Shown here: in pieces, positions 1 to 6,787 of the stretch
Layout: every line of letters starts with the position of its first letter
Numbering within the stretch: position 1 is the first letter of the stretch
Assembly: GCA_025352845.1 (NCBI GenBank)
Contig: JANXSC010000601.1
Location: forward strand, 1-13,092
Reading direction: 5' to 3'
Origin: Opitutaceae bacterium
Lineage (GTDB): Bacteria; Verrucomicrobiota; Verrucomicrobiia; Opitutales; Opitutaceae
Length of the DNA: 13,092 bases
Position numbers and translations under genes: made by a program
The notes under the pieces: generated by a model
The model's input: only the letters and a program-made list of their open reading frames with translations
The model's database searches: none
What the model was told of the DNA's origin: nothing

Positions 1-385
1 TCGTGACGCCCATGTGAAACGTGAAATCACACGCACTCTTTCCCACAGCCTGCGCCATCCAGAGATCGAAGGAGGCGAGCGCGTCGTCCTTGCGCCCGGG
101 GCAGCACATCTCGATGAGCGTGGTCGTGCCGCCGACGAGCGCGGCCTGAGAACCGGTGACATAGGTGTCCTTCGCCATCGTGCCCATGAAGGGCAGGTAG
201 ATGTGGACGTGTGGATCGATGAAGCCGGGGAAGACGAACTTGCCGGTGGCGTCGATGACCTCGGTGCCGGTGGGCGGGACGATGCCGCGATCAATCTTTG
301 TGATGGTTTCGTTTTCGCAGAAAATATCCGCGTGGTAGCGGGAGTCGGCGGTGACGATTTCGCCGTTTTTGATCAGGAGGCTCAT
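1..385 (-). CDS. hydA: Dihydropyrimidinase / D-hydantoinase, N-terminal part (runs off the left edge)
   Basis: The first 128 residues of a cyclic amidohydrolase are visible; the rest lies beyond position 1. The family hydrolyses the ring of dihydrouracil, dihydrothymine or hydantoins to N-carbamoyl amino acids in the cytoplasm, using a binuclear metal centre. The start reads MSLLIKNGEIVTADS, the usual N-terminal beta-sandwich of amidohydrolases. FPGFIDPHVHIYLPFMGT (residues 52-69) carries the HxH metal ligands His59 and His61, followed by GGTTTLIEMCCP (85-96), a conserved stretch of dihydropyrimidinases. The start ATG (383-385) overlaps the stop of the upstream PIN toxin as ATGA, which suggests translational coupling. 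It is downstream of preA on the same strand, and the next pathway enzyme lies divergently at 2397, so the dihydropyrimidinase role is favoured over allantoinase or dihydroorotase. The carboxylated lysine and later ligands are outside the window. Confidence 0.9.
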   Translation of the reverse strand, partial: MSLLIKNGEIVTADSRYHADIFCENETITKIDRGIVPPTGTEVIDATGKFVFPGFIDPHVHIYLPFMGTMAKDTYVTGSQAALVGGTTTLIEMCCPGRKDDALASFDLWMAQAVGKSACDFTFHMGVT

Positions 386-795
386 GGCGAGGCGGGTTTG
401 AGATTCAGGACTTTGAGGCCGCGGAAATACTGGCGGAGATAGCCGCGATCGGCGGTGACGAGGCCGGCGGTCTGTTTCAGGGCGTGCGCGCCGATCACAA
501 AGTCGGGGATCAGGCTCTGCCGCGGCCCGCCCGCCCGACGATAATCGGCGAACATTTGGCCGGCCAGAAAAGCGGCGGCCGGTTGGACCGCATCGAACCC
601 GATACCCAGATCGGAAAGTTTTTCCTGCAACAGCCGCATGGAGGAAAACACGGCCGAGAGTTCGGCGGAAGTGACATCGCAGACGACCAGTTCTTCGCCG
701 GCGCGCAAACCGATGATGAGTTCGAGCCACGACGCACCGCCGGACTCGTTCTTCAATATCGCCAGGACGACCGAGCTATCTATGCCGAGTCGCAT
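382..795 (-). CDS. vapC: PIN-domain ribonuclease toxin, VapC type
   Basis: A 137-residue single PIN domain, the normal size for VapC toxins, which are Mg2+-dependent RNases usually acting on tRNA or rRNA and neutralised by a partner antitoxin. The acidic residues expected of the active site are present: Asp6 in GIDSSVV, Glu45 in TSAELS, Asp98 in IPDFVIGAHA and Asp116 in TADRGYL. The order D, E, D, D and the phrase 'TADRGY..' are typical of the family, so the toxin looks catalytically intact. Its start (793-795) lies 20 bp inside the 3' end of the small gene at 776-1036, the antitoxin-then-toxin order usual for vapBC. Its stop overlaps the dihydropyrimidinase start. The RNA target cannot be read from the sequence. 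Confidence 0.9.
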   Translation of the reverse strand: MRLGIDSSVVLAILKNESGGASWLELIIGLRAGEELVVCDVTSAELSAVFSSMRLLQEKLSDLGIGFDAVQPAAAFLAGQMFADYRRAGGPRQSLIPDFVIGAHALKQTAGLVTADRGYLRQYFRGLKVLNLKPASP

Positions 796-1036
796 AAGGC
801 GGAAGCTCCACGGGGCCGCGAATCCAGTCCAGCCACTCCTCGACCGTCTTGCCTTTGAGTTTTTCCTTCATGCAGCCGAGGACGGCGCGCGCGCGTTTTT
901 CGTCGAACGCCGAGCGGGTAAACGGAGCAGGACCACTCGCGATGACCTTGGTGGTTGGGCTCTTTTTCAGGCGGCGGCGTTTTGGCGTGCGTGTCCGCAG
1001 CGTGACGAGTGCCTTGCTCGAAATGAGCGTGCTCAT
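776..1036 (-). CDS. Putative antitoxin partner of the PIN toxin
   Basis: An 86-residue protein overlapping the toxin start by 20 bp, which by position should be its antitoxin. The first half is very basic (RTRTPKRRRLKK, about residues 14-25), compatible with DNA binding, and the second half (KEKLKGKTVEEWLDWIRGPVELPPY, split here as about residues 57-68 and 69-81) is amphipathic and acidic to hydrophobic, as expected for a toxin-wrapping tail. I do not recognise an AbrB, ribbon-helix-helix or Phd signature with certainty. The frame is open up to 1192, but the longer version would overlap the end of preA and its extra residues are Arg-rich and low in character, so I chose the ATG at 1034-1036. 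No clear ribosome-binding site precedes it. Confidence 0.6.
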   Translation of the reverse strand: MSTLISSKALVTLRTRTPKRRRLKKSPTTKVIASGPAPFTRSAFDEKRARAVLGCMKEKLKGKTVEEWLDWIRGPVELPPYATRHR

Positions 1037-1140
1037 GGCAGAGAGGTTGCTCGGCAACGTGTGCCGCTCAAGGGGGAATTCAACCGCGAATCCAGCCCAG
1101 CGCGGCGTGAAGCCTCTCGTGCAATTATCCTCATCGCGCC
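1037..1140 (-). promoter_or_regulatory. Gap between preA and the antitoxin with a possible promoter and small inverted repeat
   Basis: This 104-bp gap has two weak signals on the minus strand. GATAAT (minus strand of 1124-1129) fits a -10 box in five of six bases, but I see no convincing -35 at the right distance. GTTGC at 1046-1050 pairs with GCAAC at 1054-1058 across 3 bases, 9 bp before the antitoxin start. It could be an autoregulatory operator, since antitoxins often repress their own promoter, or just a small hairpin. The toxin-antitoxin pair might therefore have its own promoter inside the operon. This is inference. Confidence 0.25.
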
Positions 1141-2268
1141 TCAGCCTTTCGCCAGCGCGTCCGATTGCTTCACGAATTCGTCGCCGGTCCACTCGCCGTC
1201 GCTCTTCACGACTTTTGTCGCGCCGGCGGCGGCTTTTTGGGCGGCTTTGCGTTCGCCCTGCCGTTTCACGAGATCGGCGTGCGTGGTGAAGTAGGGGAGG
1301 CTCTTACCTTTGAAATCGTCGAGCGTCTCGAACTTGTGCTTCGCCATGAACGCGAGGAGTTGGTCGCACATCGGCTTCACGTGTTCGTAACCGAACTTCA
1401 TCACGCCGGTGCAAACCTGCACGGTGTCGGAGCCGAGGAGAATAAACTGCGCGGCGTCTTCGCCGGTCTCCACGCCGCCGAGGCCGGAGAGCGAGCGGCC
1501 GGGGAACTCGGCACGGATCATCGTGGCGAGTTCCATCACCATGCGAAGCGCGATCGGTTTCACGGCGCGGCACGAGTAGCCGCCGGGCGTGGTGTAGCCT
1601 TCGACGGTCGGCTCGGGGCGGAGCGTGTCGAGATTCACGCCCATCACGCTGCGGATGGTGTTGATCGCGCTGAGGCCGGTGGCGCCACCGCGCAGGGCGG
1701 CGCGGCCGGGGTCTTCGATGTGCGTGATGTTGGGCGTCATTTTCGCCCAGAACGGTTTCTTCGCAGCACTCTTCACCCAGCCGCACACTTCCTCGAGGAT
1801 GGCGGGGTCTTGGCCCATCGCGGCGCCCATCTTGCGCTCGGGTAGGCCGTGCGGACAGGAGAAGTTCAGCTCGAACGCATCGACGCCGGCGTCCTGGCAG
1901 CGCTCGATGATTTCGATCCATGCGTCCTTGTTGTATTCCTCCATCACGGAGGCGATGAGCGCGCCCTTCGGCTGGCCGTCCTTGCACTTCTTGAACTCGT
2001 CGATCCAGAGGTGAAACGGCCGGTCGCTGATCAACTCGATGTTTTCCCAGCCGATGACCTCGCCGCTCGCGGCGTGGAGCTTGGCGTAGCGCGGGGTGAC
2101 GTTGACGACCTTCGAGGCGTCGAGACTGACGGTCTTGGCGATGACGCCGCCCCAACCCTCGCGGAAGGCGCGGTTGATCACGCTGAGGTTCGTGCCCGGA
2201 GGACCGGAGCCGATGACAAACGGATTGGGGAGCGTCAGACCGTCGACGGTGGTGGCGAGTGTGGGCAT
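1141..2268 (-). CDS. preA: Dihydropyrimidine dehydrogenase subunit PreA-like (FMN domain only)
   Basis: A 375-residue TIM-barrel flavoprotein of the dihydroorotate/dihydropyrimidine dehydrogenase family, which reduces uracil and thymine in the first step of reductive pyrimidine catabolism. Visible features: AKTVS (44-48) at the FMN lysine, WENIELIS (74-81) matching the NIE pyrimidine-binding motif (Asn76, Glu78), ELNFSCPHG (133-141) with the catalytic-loop Asn135 and Cys138, AKMTPNIT (175-182), SAINT (200-204) with Asn203, GGYSCRAVKPIALR (229-242) and SGLGGVET (261-268) for FMN phosphate. I chose the ATG at 2266-2268 (MPTLATTVDG); upstream residues in frame are not family-like. Unlike E. coli PreA (about 411 residues), there is no C-terminal ferredoxin domain: residues after about 320 form a Lys/Ala-rich tail with no CxxC motif. 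No PreT-like partner is in view. It heads a minus-strand operon with the toxin pair and the dihydropyrimidinase. Confidence 0.9.
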   Translation of the reverse strand: MPTLATTVDGLTLPNPFVIGSGPPGTNLSVINRAFREGWGGVIAKTVSLDASKVVNVTPRYAKLHAASGEVIGWENIELISDRPFHLWIDEFKKCKDGQPKGALIASVMEEYNKDAWIEIIERCQDAGVDAFELNFSCPHGLPERKMGAAMGQDPAILEEVCGWVKSAAKKPFWAKMTPNITHIEDPGRAALRGGATGLSAINTIRSVMGVNLDTLRPEPTVEGYTTPGGYSCRAVKPIALRMVMELATMIRAEFPGRSLSGLGGVETGEDAAQFILLGSDTVQVCTGVMKFGYEHVKPMCDQLLAFMAKHKFETLDDFKGKSLPYFTTHADLVKRQGERKAAQKAAAGATKVVKSDGEWTGDEFVKQSDALAKG

Positions 2269-2396
2269 GATGGGAAAGGAGAGCAGGAGTTGTGCGAGTG
2301 CCGAGGCGGCGAGCCCGGCGGGAAAAGGGAACAGGGCTGTTTGCCGGTTGAAGCTGGCGCAGCGCCTCGTAGTTTCCAAGCTGCAAACCCACGCCG
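2269..2396. promoter_or_regulatory. Divergent intergenic region between preA and the M20 hydrolase
   Basis: These 128 bp separate the start codons of two divergently read genes of one pathway, so promoters for both directions must lie here or just inside the genes. I see no strong sigma-70 pair, no clear operator palindrome and no Shine-Dalgarno site before either start. Naming it as regulatory rests only on gene arrangement. Confidence 0.4.
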
Positions 2397-3650
2397 ATGG
2401 CTCTCCTCGATCCGAAACGCACCGTCGCCGAATTAAAAGAACTGCGCCGCCTCACGGGCGACGAACAGGGCGCGCAGCGCGTGGCTTTCACCCCCACGTG
2501 GGTCGCTGCGCGCGGCTGGTTGCGCGAGAAACTCGCGGCGATTCCCGGCGTCGAGCTGCACACCGATGCGGCGGGAAATTTCTGGGCGACGCTGCGCGGC
2601 GAGTCCGAACGCGCGCTCATCATCGGCGGTCACATCGATTCCGTGCCGAATGGTGGCTGGCTCGATGGTTGCCTCAACGTGATGGCCGGCGTGGAAATAT
2701 TACGCCGCCTGCACACACAATATCGCGGCCGGCCGCCCGTGACGGTGCGGGTCGTTGATTGGGCGGACGAGGAAGGCGCGCGGTTTGGGAAGAGCCTCTT
2801 TGGCTCCTCGGCGTGCTCCGGCTCGCTCAACATGGACGAGGCGCGCGTGCTGAAAGATTGCGACGGCGTTACGCTGCCGGACGCGTTGAAGAACGTGGGG
2901 ATTGATTTTGGGGCCGTGAAACAAAGCGGCGTCGAACTGAAAAACGCGGCCGCCTATCTCGAGCTGCACATCGAGCAGGGGCCGGTGCTTCTCGATCTGA
3001 ATCTGCCGCTCGGCGCGGTGCTCGGGACCTTTGGGGTCGAGCGTCACGCGATTACGTTTCGCGGTCAGGCCGCGCATTCGGGCAGCACGCCGATGAACCG
3101 GCGCAAGGATGCGTTTCTCGCCGCGGCGAAGATGGCCCCGGAGATTTATCGCATCGCGGAAAAAAGCGGCAACGGCGTCTGCACGATTGGCTCTTGCACA
3201 ACGAAGCCGGGGATTGTGACGAGCGTGGTCGAGGAGTGCCGCATCACGCTCGATCAGCGGCATCTCGACGCCGTCGCACTCGCGCGTATGCTCGCCGAGG
3301 CGCGCGAGGCGAGCATACGCTTCGCCCACGAGGGCGGCGTGAGCGTCGCGTGGGAGCGCCTCTGGCACATCGCGCCGCGGCCGTTTCACCCGGAACTCAT
3401 CGCCCTGTGCGATGACGCGATCAAGGAAACCGTGGGCGTGTCTCATCGTCTGCCCAGCGGCCCGCTGCACGACGCGGCCGAAATGTGCGGAGCGGGCGTG
3501 CCGACCGTGATGCTGTTTGTGCAAAGCCTCCACGGCATCTCGCACAACAAAATCGAGGACACGAAGGTAAAACACCTCGAACAGTGTGTGACCGCCTTCG
3601 ACCGGCTCGCCGAGAAAACGATCGCGTGGATCGGGGCGAGCGGCGTGTAG
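2397..3650 (+). CDS. M20 Zn-dependent N-carbamoyl amino acid hydrolase / beta-ureidopropionase
   Basis: A 417-residue M20-family amidase of the beta-alanine synthase / N-carbamoyl-L-amino-acid hydrolase group, which releases CO2 and ammonia from N-carbamoyl amino acids with two metal ions. Metal-site motifs are complete: GGHIDSVPNGGWLDG (77-91) with His79 and bridging Asp90, DEEGARFGKS (124-133) with the Glu pair at 125-126, LELHIEQGP (188-196) with His191, and HGISHNKIED (379-388) with His383. The dimerisation-domain signature GQAAHSGSTPMNRRKDA (223-239) and LPSGPLHDAAEMCGAG (352-367) are also present. Length is normal. It is divergent from preA and the dihydropyrimidinase, so ureidopropionase (third step of pyrimidine reduction) is the best reading. 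Hydantoin utilisation (HyuC/AmaB) or allantoate amidohydrolase are alternatives that motifs alone do not exclude. Confidence 0.9.
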   Translation: MALLDPKRTVAELKELRRLTGDEQGAQRVAFTPTWVAARGWLREKLAAIPGVELHTDAAGNFWATLRGESERALIIGGHIDSVPNGGWLDGCLNVMAGVEILRRLHTQYRGRPPVTVRVVDWADEEGARFGKSLFGSSACSGSLNMDEARVLKDCDGVTLPDALKNVGIDFGAVKQSGVELKNAAAYLELHIEQGPVLLDLNLPLGAVLGTFGVERHAITFRGQAAHSGSTPMNRRKDAFLAAAKMAPEIYRIAEKSGNGVCTIGSCTTKPGIVTSVVEECRITLDQRHLDAVALARMLAEAREASIRFAHEGGVSVAWERLWHIAPRPFHPELIALCDDAIKETVGVSHRLPSGPLHDAAEMCGAGVPTVMLFVQSLHGISHNKIEDTKVKHLEQCVTAFDRLAEKTIAWIGASGV

Positions 3651-3669
3651 GCCCGGCCATTGGCCGGGC
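3651..3669. terminator. Near-perfect palindrome between convergent genes
   Basis: The M20 gene ends at 3650 and the glycosyltransferase ends at 3675 from the other side. GCCCGGCCA at 3651-3659 is repeated in reverse complement at 3661-3669, with one base between, giving a very stable GC hairpin. There is no T-run on either side, so it is not a classical intrinsic terminator. It could act as a two-way transcription block, or be one copy of the short palindromic repeats seen elsewhere in this window. Confidence 0.5.
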
Positions 3670-3674
3670 TCCCG

Positions 3675-4934
3675 CTAACGCGAATCGAGCACCCGCTCGA
3701 TCGCATCGCTCGCCAGCTCGAGTCCGCGCTCGACGCGGACCTGCGTGCCGATGTGCGCGGCGATTTCCTCGATACGGGGATTCGCGAGGAGTGCGTGCAG
3801 TTCGCGTGCGGCGGAGTCGGCAGAGAATCTCTCGCGTGCGATCGTGCGGGCGACGCCGAGCCGCACCACGCGCGCGGCGTTGTCGAATTGATCGTGGGCA
3901 AACGGCACCACGAGCATCGGCCGCCCGGCGCGCAGCGCCTGCGCGGTCGTGCCGACGCCGCCCTGATGCACAATCGCGGCGGCGCGCGGGAAGACGGCGG
4001 CGAACGGCAAATAGTCCCACGCAAAAATTGACGCGGGCAAGTTCGGCGGTGGCGGATTTTTTCCGACGAGCAGCAGTGCCCGACGACCGAGGCGCTCGGC
4101 GGCCCGCACCGCCTCGGTGTAGAAACTCCCCGCGATGTAGACTGCCGCCGAGCCGAGCGTGAACACAATCGGAGGGGGTCCGGCGCCGAGAAACGTTTCG
4201 ACCTCGCGCGGGAGGCGGGCAAACGCGGCGGTCTCGTCGTGAAACAGGAAGCCGGTTTGCACCGTGGCCGCGGGCCAGTCGGGCTGCGGGCGTTGCAGCA
4301 CGGGCGAGAACAGGACGAGGTTGAGCCGCGGGGAATATTTTCCCTCGAAGAGCGGGTGGCCGCCGGGAGGCAGGCCGAGTTCGCGCCGCAGTTCGCGGAT
4401 GGGCCGCCACCACGATTGCGAGACGAGCCGCGCCACCCCGCGAATCAGGCGGAAGACGCGCGGCCCGCCGCGCTGCACCCAGTGAAGGCCGTTCGGCAGC
4501 GGGAGGATGGGCGGATCGTGGAGGGCGAACAGCGAGGTGGGGGCGAGTTCAAACGAAACCCACCGAATGCCGCGCGTCTCGGCGAGAATCGGCGCGGCAA
4601 AGACCAGCTCGCTTGCGATGAGCAAATCCGCGCCCGCGATGGCGCGCGCGAGATCCTCGTGCATCGCGCGCACCGCAGGAAACATCCGCTCCCGCACCAA
4701 GAACTCCGAGCCGCGCGGCCCATCCATGATCGCCGCGATGACGTGCTCGCCCTCGGCCAGCAGGTCGGGCCGCAGCGGGTGAAACGCGAAGCCCAGCGCG
4801 GAAATTTTGTCGCGGTAATTTTCGCTCGTCGCGATCGACGGCTCGTGCCCGCGCCGCCGCAGCTCCAACGCGAGCGCGAGGACGGGATGCAAATCGCCGA
4901 ACGATCCGATGGTGGCGAGGACGATGCGGGCCAT
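3675..4934 (-). CDS. GT1-family glycosyltransferase (UDP-glucosyl/rhamnosyl transferase-like, GT-B fold)
   Basis: A 419-residue GT-B enzyme that moves a sugar from a nucleotide-sugar donor to a small or lipid acceptor. The N-terminal acceptor domain opens with ARIVLATIGSFGDLHPVLAL (2-21), the G(S/T)xGDxxP signature of sterol and macrolide glucosyltransferases. The donor domain has FTLGSA (258-263) and the C-terminal donor-binding stretch from FAWDYLP (304-310) through HQGGVGTTAQALRAGRPMLV (323-342) to PFAHDQFDNA (344-353); the His, Gly-Gly and D-Q-F-D-N residues are those expected to hold the nucleotide and sugar. No signal peptide or membrane segment is evident. The acceptor is unknown; flavonoid, sterol, hopanoid or rhamnolipid-like substrates are all possible. 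It lies downstream of the D-aminoacylase on the same strand, but a palindromic element separates them, so co-transcription is uncertain. Confidence 0.85.
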   Translation of the reverse strand: MARIVLATIGSFGDLHPVLALALELRRRGHEPSIATSENYRDKISALGFAFHPLRPDLLAEGEHVIAAIMDGPRGSEFLVRERMFPAVRAMHEDLARAIAGADLLIASELVFAAPILAETRGIRWVSFELAPTSLFALHDPPILPLPNGLHWVQRGGPRVFRLIRGVARLVSQSWWRPIRELRRELGLPPGGHPLFEGKYSPRLNLVLFSPVLQRPQPDWPAATVQTGFLFHDETAAFARLPREVETFLGAGPPPIVFTLGSAAVYIAGSFYTEAVRAAERLGRRALLLVGKNPPPPNLPASIFAWDYLPFAAVFPRAAAIVHQGGVGTTAQALRAGRPMLVVPFAHDQFDNAARVVRLGVARTIARERFSADSAARELHALLANPRIEEIAAHIGTQVRVERGLELASDAIERVLDSR

Positions 4935-4960
4935 ATCTGACCGACTTGGTGAGCTAAACC

Positions 4961-5098
4961 CCAGAGGTTGTCATGCACTTTGAGTGTTCGCCTACGAGGT
5001 AGCGCGGTGCTTCAGCCCGAGCCTTTTCGGACCCGAGCGCGGGCTAAAACTCCGCGCTGCGTCTGCGGCACTGACGCAAAGTGCATGACAGCCTCTGG
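4961..5098. repeat. 138-bp MITE-like element with 22-bp inverted ends and an inner hairpin
   Basis: Positions 4961-4982 (beginning CCAGAGGTTGTCATG) and 5077-5098 are reverse complements with one mismatch in 22. Inside, 5001-5019 (AGCGCGGTGCTTCAGCCCG) pairs with 5040-5058 in 16 of 19 positions around a 20-base loop. The stretches between outer and inner arms pair only partly. The whole piece can fold into a long stem. It fills the gap between the D-aminoacylase stop (5100) and the glycosyltransferase start (4934). It has no coding potential of its own and no clear target-site duplication. A non-autonomous mobile element or compound REP is most likely; it may also stop transcription from the D-aminoacylase. 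Confidence 0.7.
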
Positions 5099-5099
5099 C

Positions 5100-6668
5100 T
5101 CACGGCATGAGCTTCACCGGTTTCCCCGGTCGCGCGTCGCCGAGTTTTTCTGCGCGGATCACGGGGACGCCGTTCACGATCACATCGCTGAAGCCGACGG
5201 CGTAGTGGTGTGGGTCGTCGTAGGTGGAGGGATCGGAAACTTTCTCGGCATCGAAGACGACGAGGTCGGCGATGGCGCCGACGCGGAGTTCGCCGCGGTC
5301 GCGGAGCTTGAAGGTCGTGGCGGGGAGCGAGGTCATTTTGCGCACGGCGTCCTCCAGCGTGAGGGTGTGCAATTCGCGCACGTAGCGGCCGAGCACGCGG
5401 GCGTTGTTGCCGTAGCCGCGCGGGTGCGGGACGGCGTCGCCGAAGCGCCGCACGCCGGCGTCGGAAGCGATCATCGTGTGCGGCAGGGCGAGGAATTTTT
5501 TCAGGTCGGGCTCGCTCATGCCGTGAAACACGCCCTGCGCGCCGCCGCGCGACTCAATGTCGAGGATGGTTTCGATCTGGTCGTCGAGGGTGTCGGCGCC
5601 GCGGAATAGTTTCGCGGCCTGCGGGATGGTTTTGCCGTTGTAGCGTTTGTCGGCCTTGAAATTGGCGACGACGGCGTAGGTGTAGTCGCCGCGCTGGCCC
5701 TTCGCGATCGAGTCCTTCATCTCGGCGACCATCTTCGCCTTCGTCGCGGGATCGGCGAGGCGCTCCTTGTAGCGCTTCGCGCCGCCCTCGCGGAACTCGG
5801 CGTCGATGAGTTGCGAGATGCCGGTGCTCGACGCGGTGTAGGCGTATTGATCGTGTGTGATAGCGAGGCCCTCGGTGCGGGCGCGGTCGAGGTAGGCGGA
5901 GACCTCGTCGGCGCGGCCCCACGCAGAGGGGCCGGAGAGTTTGAGATGCGAGACCTCGGCGGGAATCTTCGCCTCGCGCGCGATGGTGGTGAGTTCGTCG
6001 AGTGCCTCAATGATGCGCGTGTTCTCGTAGCGCATGTGGCTCGCGTAAACGCCGCCGTGGGCCGACGCGACTTTGGCGAGCGCGACAATCTCGTCGGTCT
6101 TCGCGAACGTGCCGGGCAGATAAATGAGGCCGGTGCTGAGGCCGACCGCGCCATCCTTCATCGCCTGCTCGACGAGCGCGCACATCTTGGCCAGCTCGTC
6201 GGCGGTCGGCGGACGCGCGAAACTTCCGCCCATGACCTGGCCGCGCACGGTGTTGTGGCCGATGAGCGTGGCGACGTTGATCGCGACCTGGGTGCGCACA
6301 ATGTTCGCGAAGAACTCGGCGACGTTGAGCTTCGAGCCGCCGCAGTTGCCGGTGATGATCGTGGTGACGCCCATGCGGAGAAAGTTTTCCGCGACGGGCA
6401 GATCGGTGATGTCCTCCGAGTGAGTGTGGACGTCGATGAAGCCCGGCGTGACGACGCGGCCGCGCGCATCGATCTCAGTGCGGGCGGTCCCGGTGAGGGA
6501 GCCGAGCGCCACGATGCGGTCGGCGCGCACAGCGACATCGCCGACGTAGGCGGGGCGACCGGTGCCATCGACGAGGCGTGCACCGCGGATGATGAGATCG
6601 TAATCCTGAGCGGTGACGAACGAGACGCTGGCGGCGAAAAAAGCGGCGAGAAGGAATGAAGATTTCAT
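5100..6668 (-). CDS. Exported D-aminoacylase / N-acyl-D-amino-acid deacylase (amidohydrolase superfamily)
   Basis: A 522-residue protein with a Sec signal peptide (MKSSFLLAAFFAASVSFVTA, likely cleaved after residue 20), so it acts in the periplasm or outside. The family removes the acyl group from N-acyl-D-amino acids. Motifs: DYDLIIRGARLVDGTG (22-37) at the start of the beta-sandwich, TPGFIDVHTHSED (74-86) with HxH at 81 and 83, TTIITGNCGGS (102-112) with Cys109 of the GNCG motif typical of D-aminoacylases, GLSTGLIYLPG (177-187), YASHMRYEN (208-216) with His211, EVSHLKLSG (238-246) with His241, and MIASDAG (399-405) with Asp403. These cover the expected metal and catalytic residues. The frame is open 54 bp further upstream, but the ATG at 6666-6668 gives the signal peptide. 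Possible substrates are D-amino acids from peptidoglycan or racemised peptides. Confidence 0.9.
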   Translation of the reverse strand: MKSSFLLAAFFAASVSFVTAQDYDLIIRGARLVDGTGRPAYVGDVAVRADRIVALGSLTGTARTEIDARGRVVTPGFIDVHTHSEDITDLPVAENFLRMGVTTIITGNCGGSKLNVAEFFANIVRTQVAINVATLIGHNTVRGQVMGGSFARPPTADELAKMCALVEQAMKDGAVGLSTGLIYLPGTFAKTDEIVALAKVASAHGGVYASHMRYENTRIIEALDELTTIAREAKIPAEVSHLKLSGPSAWGRADEVSAYLDRARTEGLAITHDQYAYTASSTGISQLIDAEFREGGAKRYKERLADPATKAKMVAEMKDSIAKGQRGDYTYAVVANFKADKRYNGKTIPQAAKLFRGADTLDDQIETILDIESRGGAQGVFHGMSEPDLKKFLALPHTMIASDAGVRRFGDAVPHPRGYGNNARVLGRYVRELHTLTLEDAVRKMTSLPATTFKLRDRGELRVGAIADLVVFDAEKVSDPSTYDDPHHYAVGFSDVIVNGVPVIRAEKLGDARPGKPVKLMP

Positions 6669-6787
6669 GGGAGCGCAGGACCGACCCAAGCAAAGTTGAC
6701 CACGGATTGCACGGAGGAACACGGATGGAGCGGTGGCTGGATTTTCATCCGTGCATCGGCGCTAGCGGTGAGCAAAGAATCGGTCGC
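6669..6787. promoter_or_regulatory. Divergent gap with spaced CACGGA repeats
   Basis: The 119 bp between the D-aminoacylase and chrA start codons hold three CACGGA copies at 6701, 6710 and 6720, spaced 9-10 bp (one helical turn), followed by an inverted copy: CACGGATG at 6720-6727 pairs with CATCCGTG at 6746-6753. TTGACC at 6696-6701 could be a plus-strand -35, without a good -10. The repeats may bind a regulator, or be a remnant of the dispersed CACGGAT-type intergenic repeats common in such genomes. I cannot decide between these. Confidence 0.4.

Noticed and set aside
1270..1290. Possible loss of a catalytic Cys in PreA because a conserved loop reads MGAAMGQ
   Set aside because: The catalytic cysteine of dihydropyrimidine dehydrogenases is the one in the N-x-S-C-P motif, which is intact here (Cys138), so the Met in the later loop is not an active-site loss.
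1304..2623. Long minus-strand frame of about 440 codons overlapping preA and the start of the M20 gene
   Set aside because: Its translation is dominated by Arg, Pro and His without motifs, while the overlapping frames encode recognisable enzymes.
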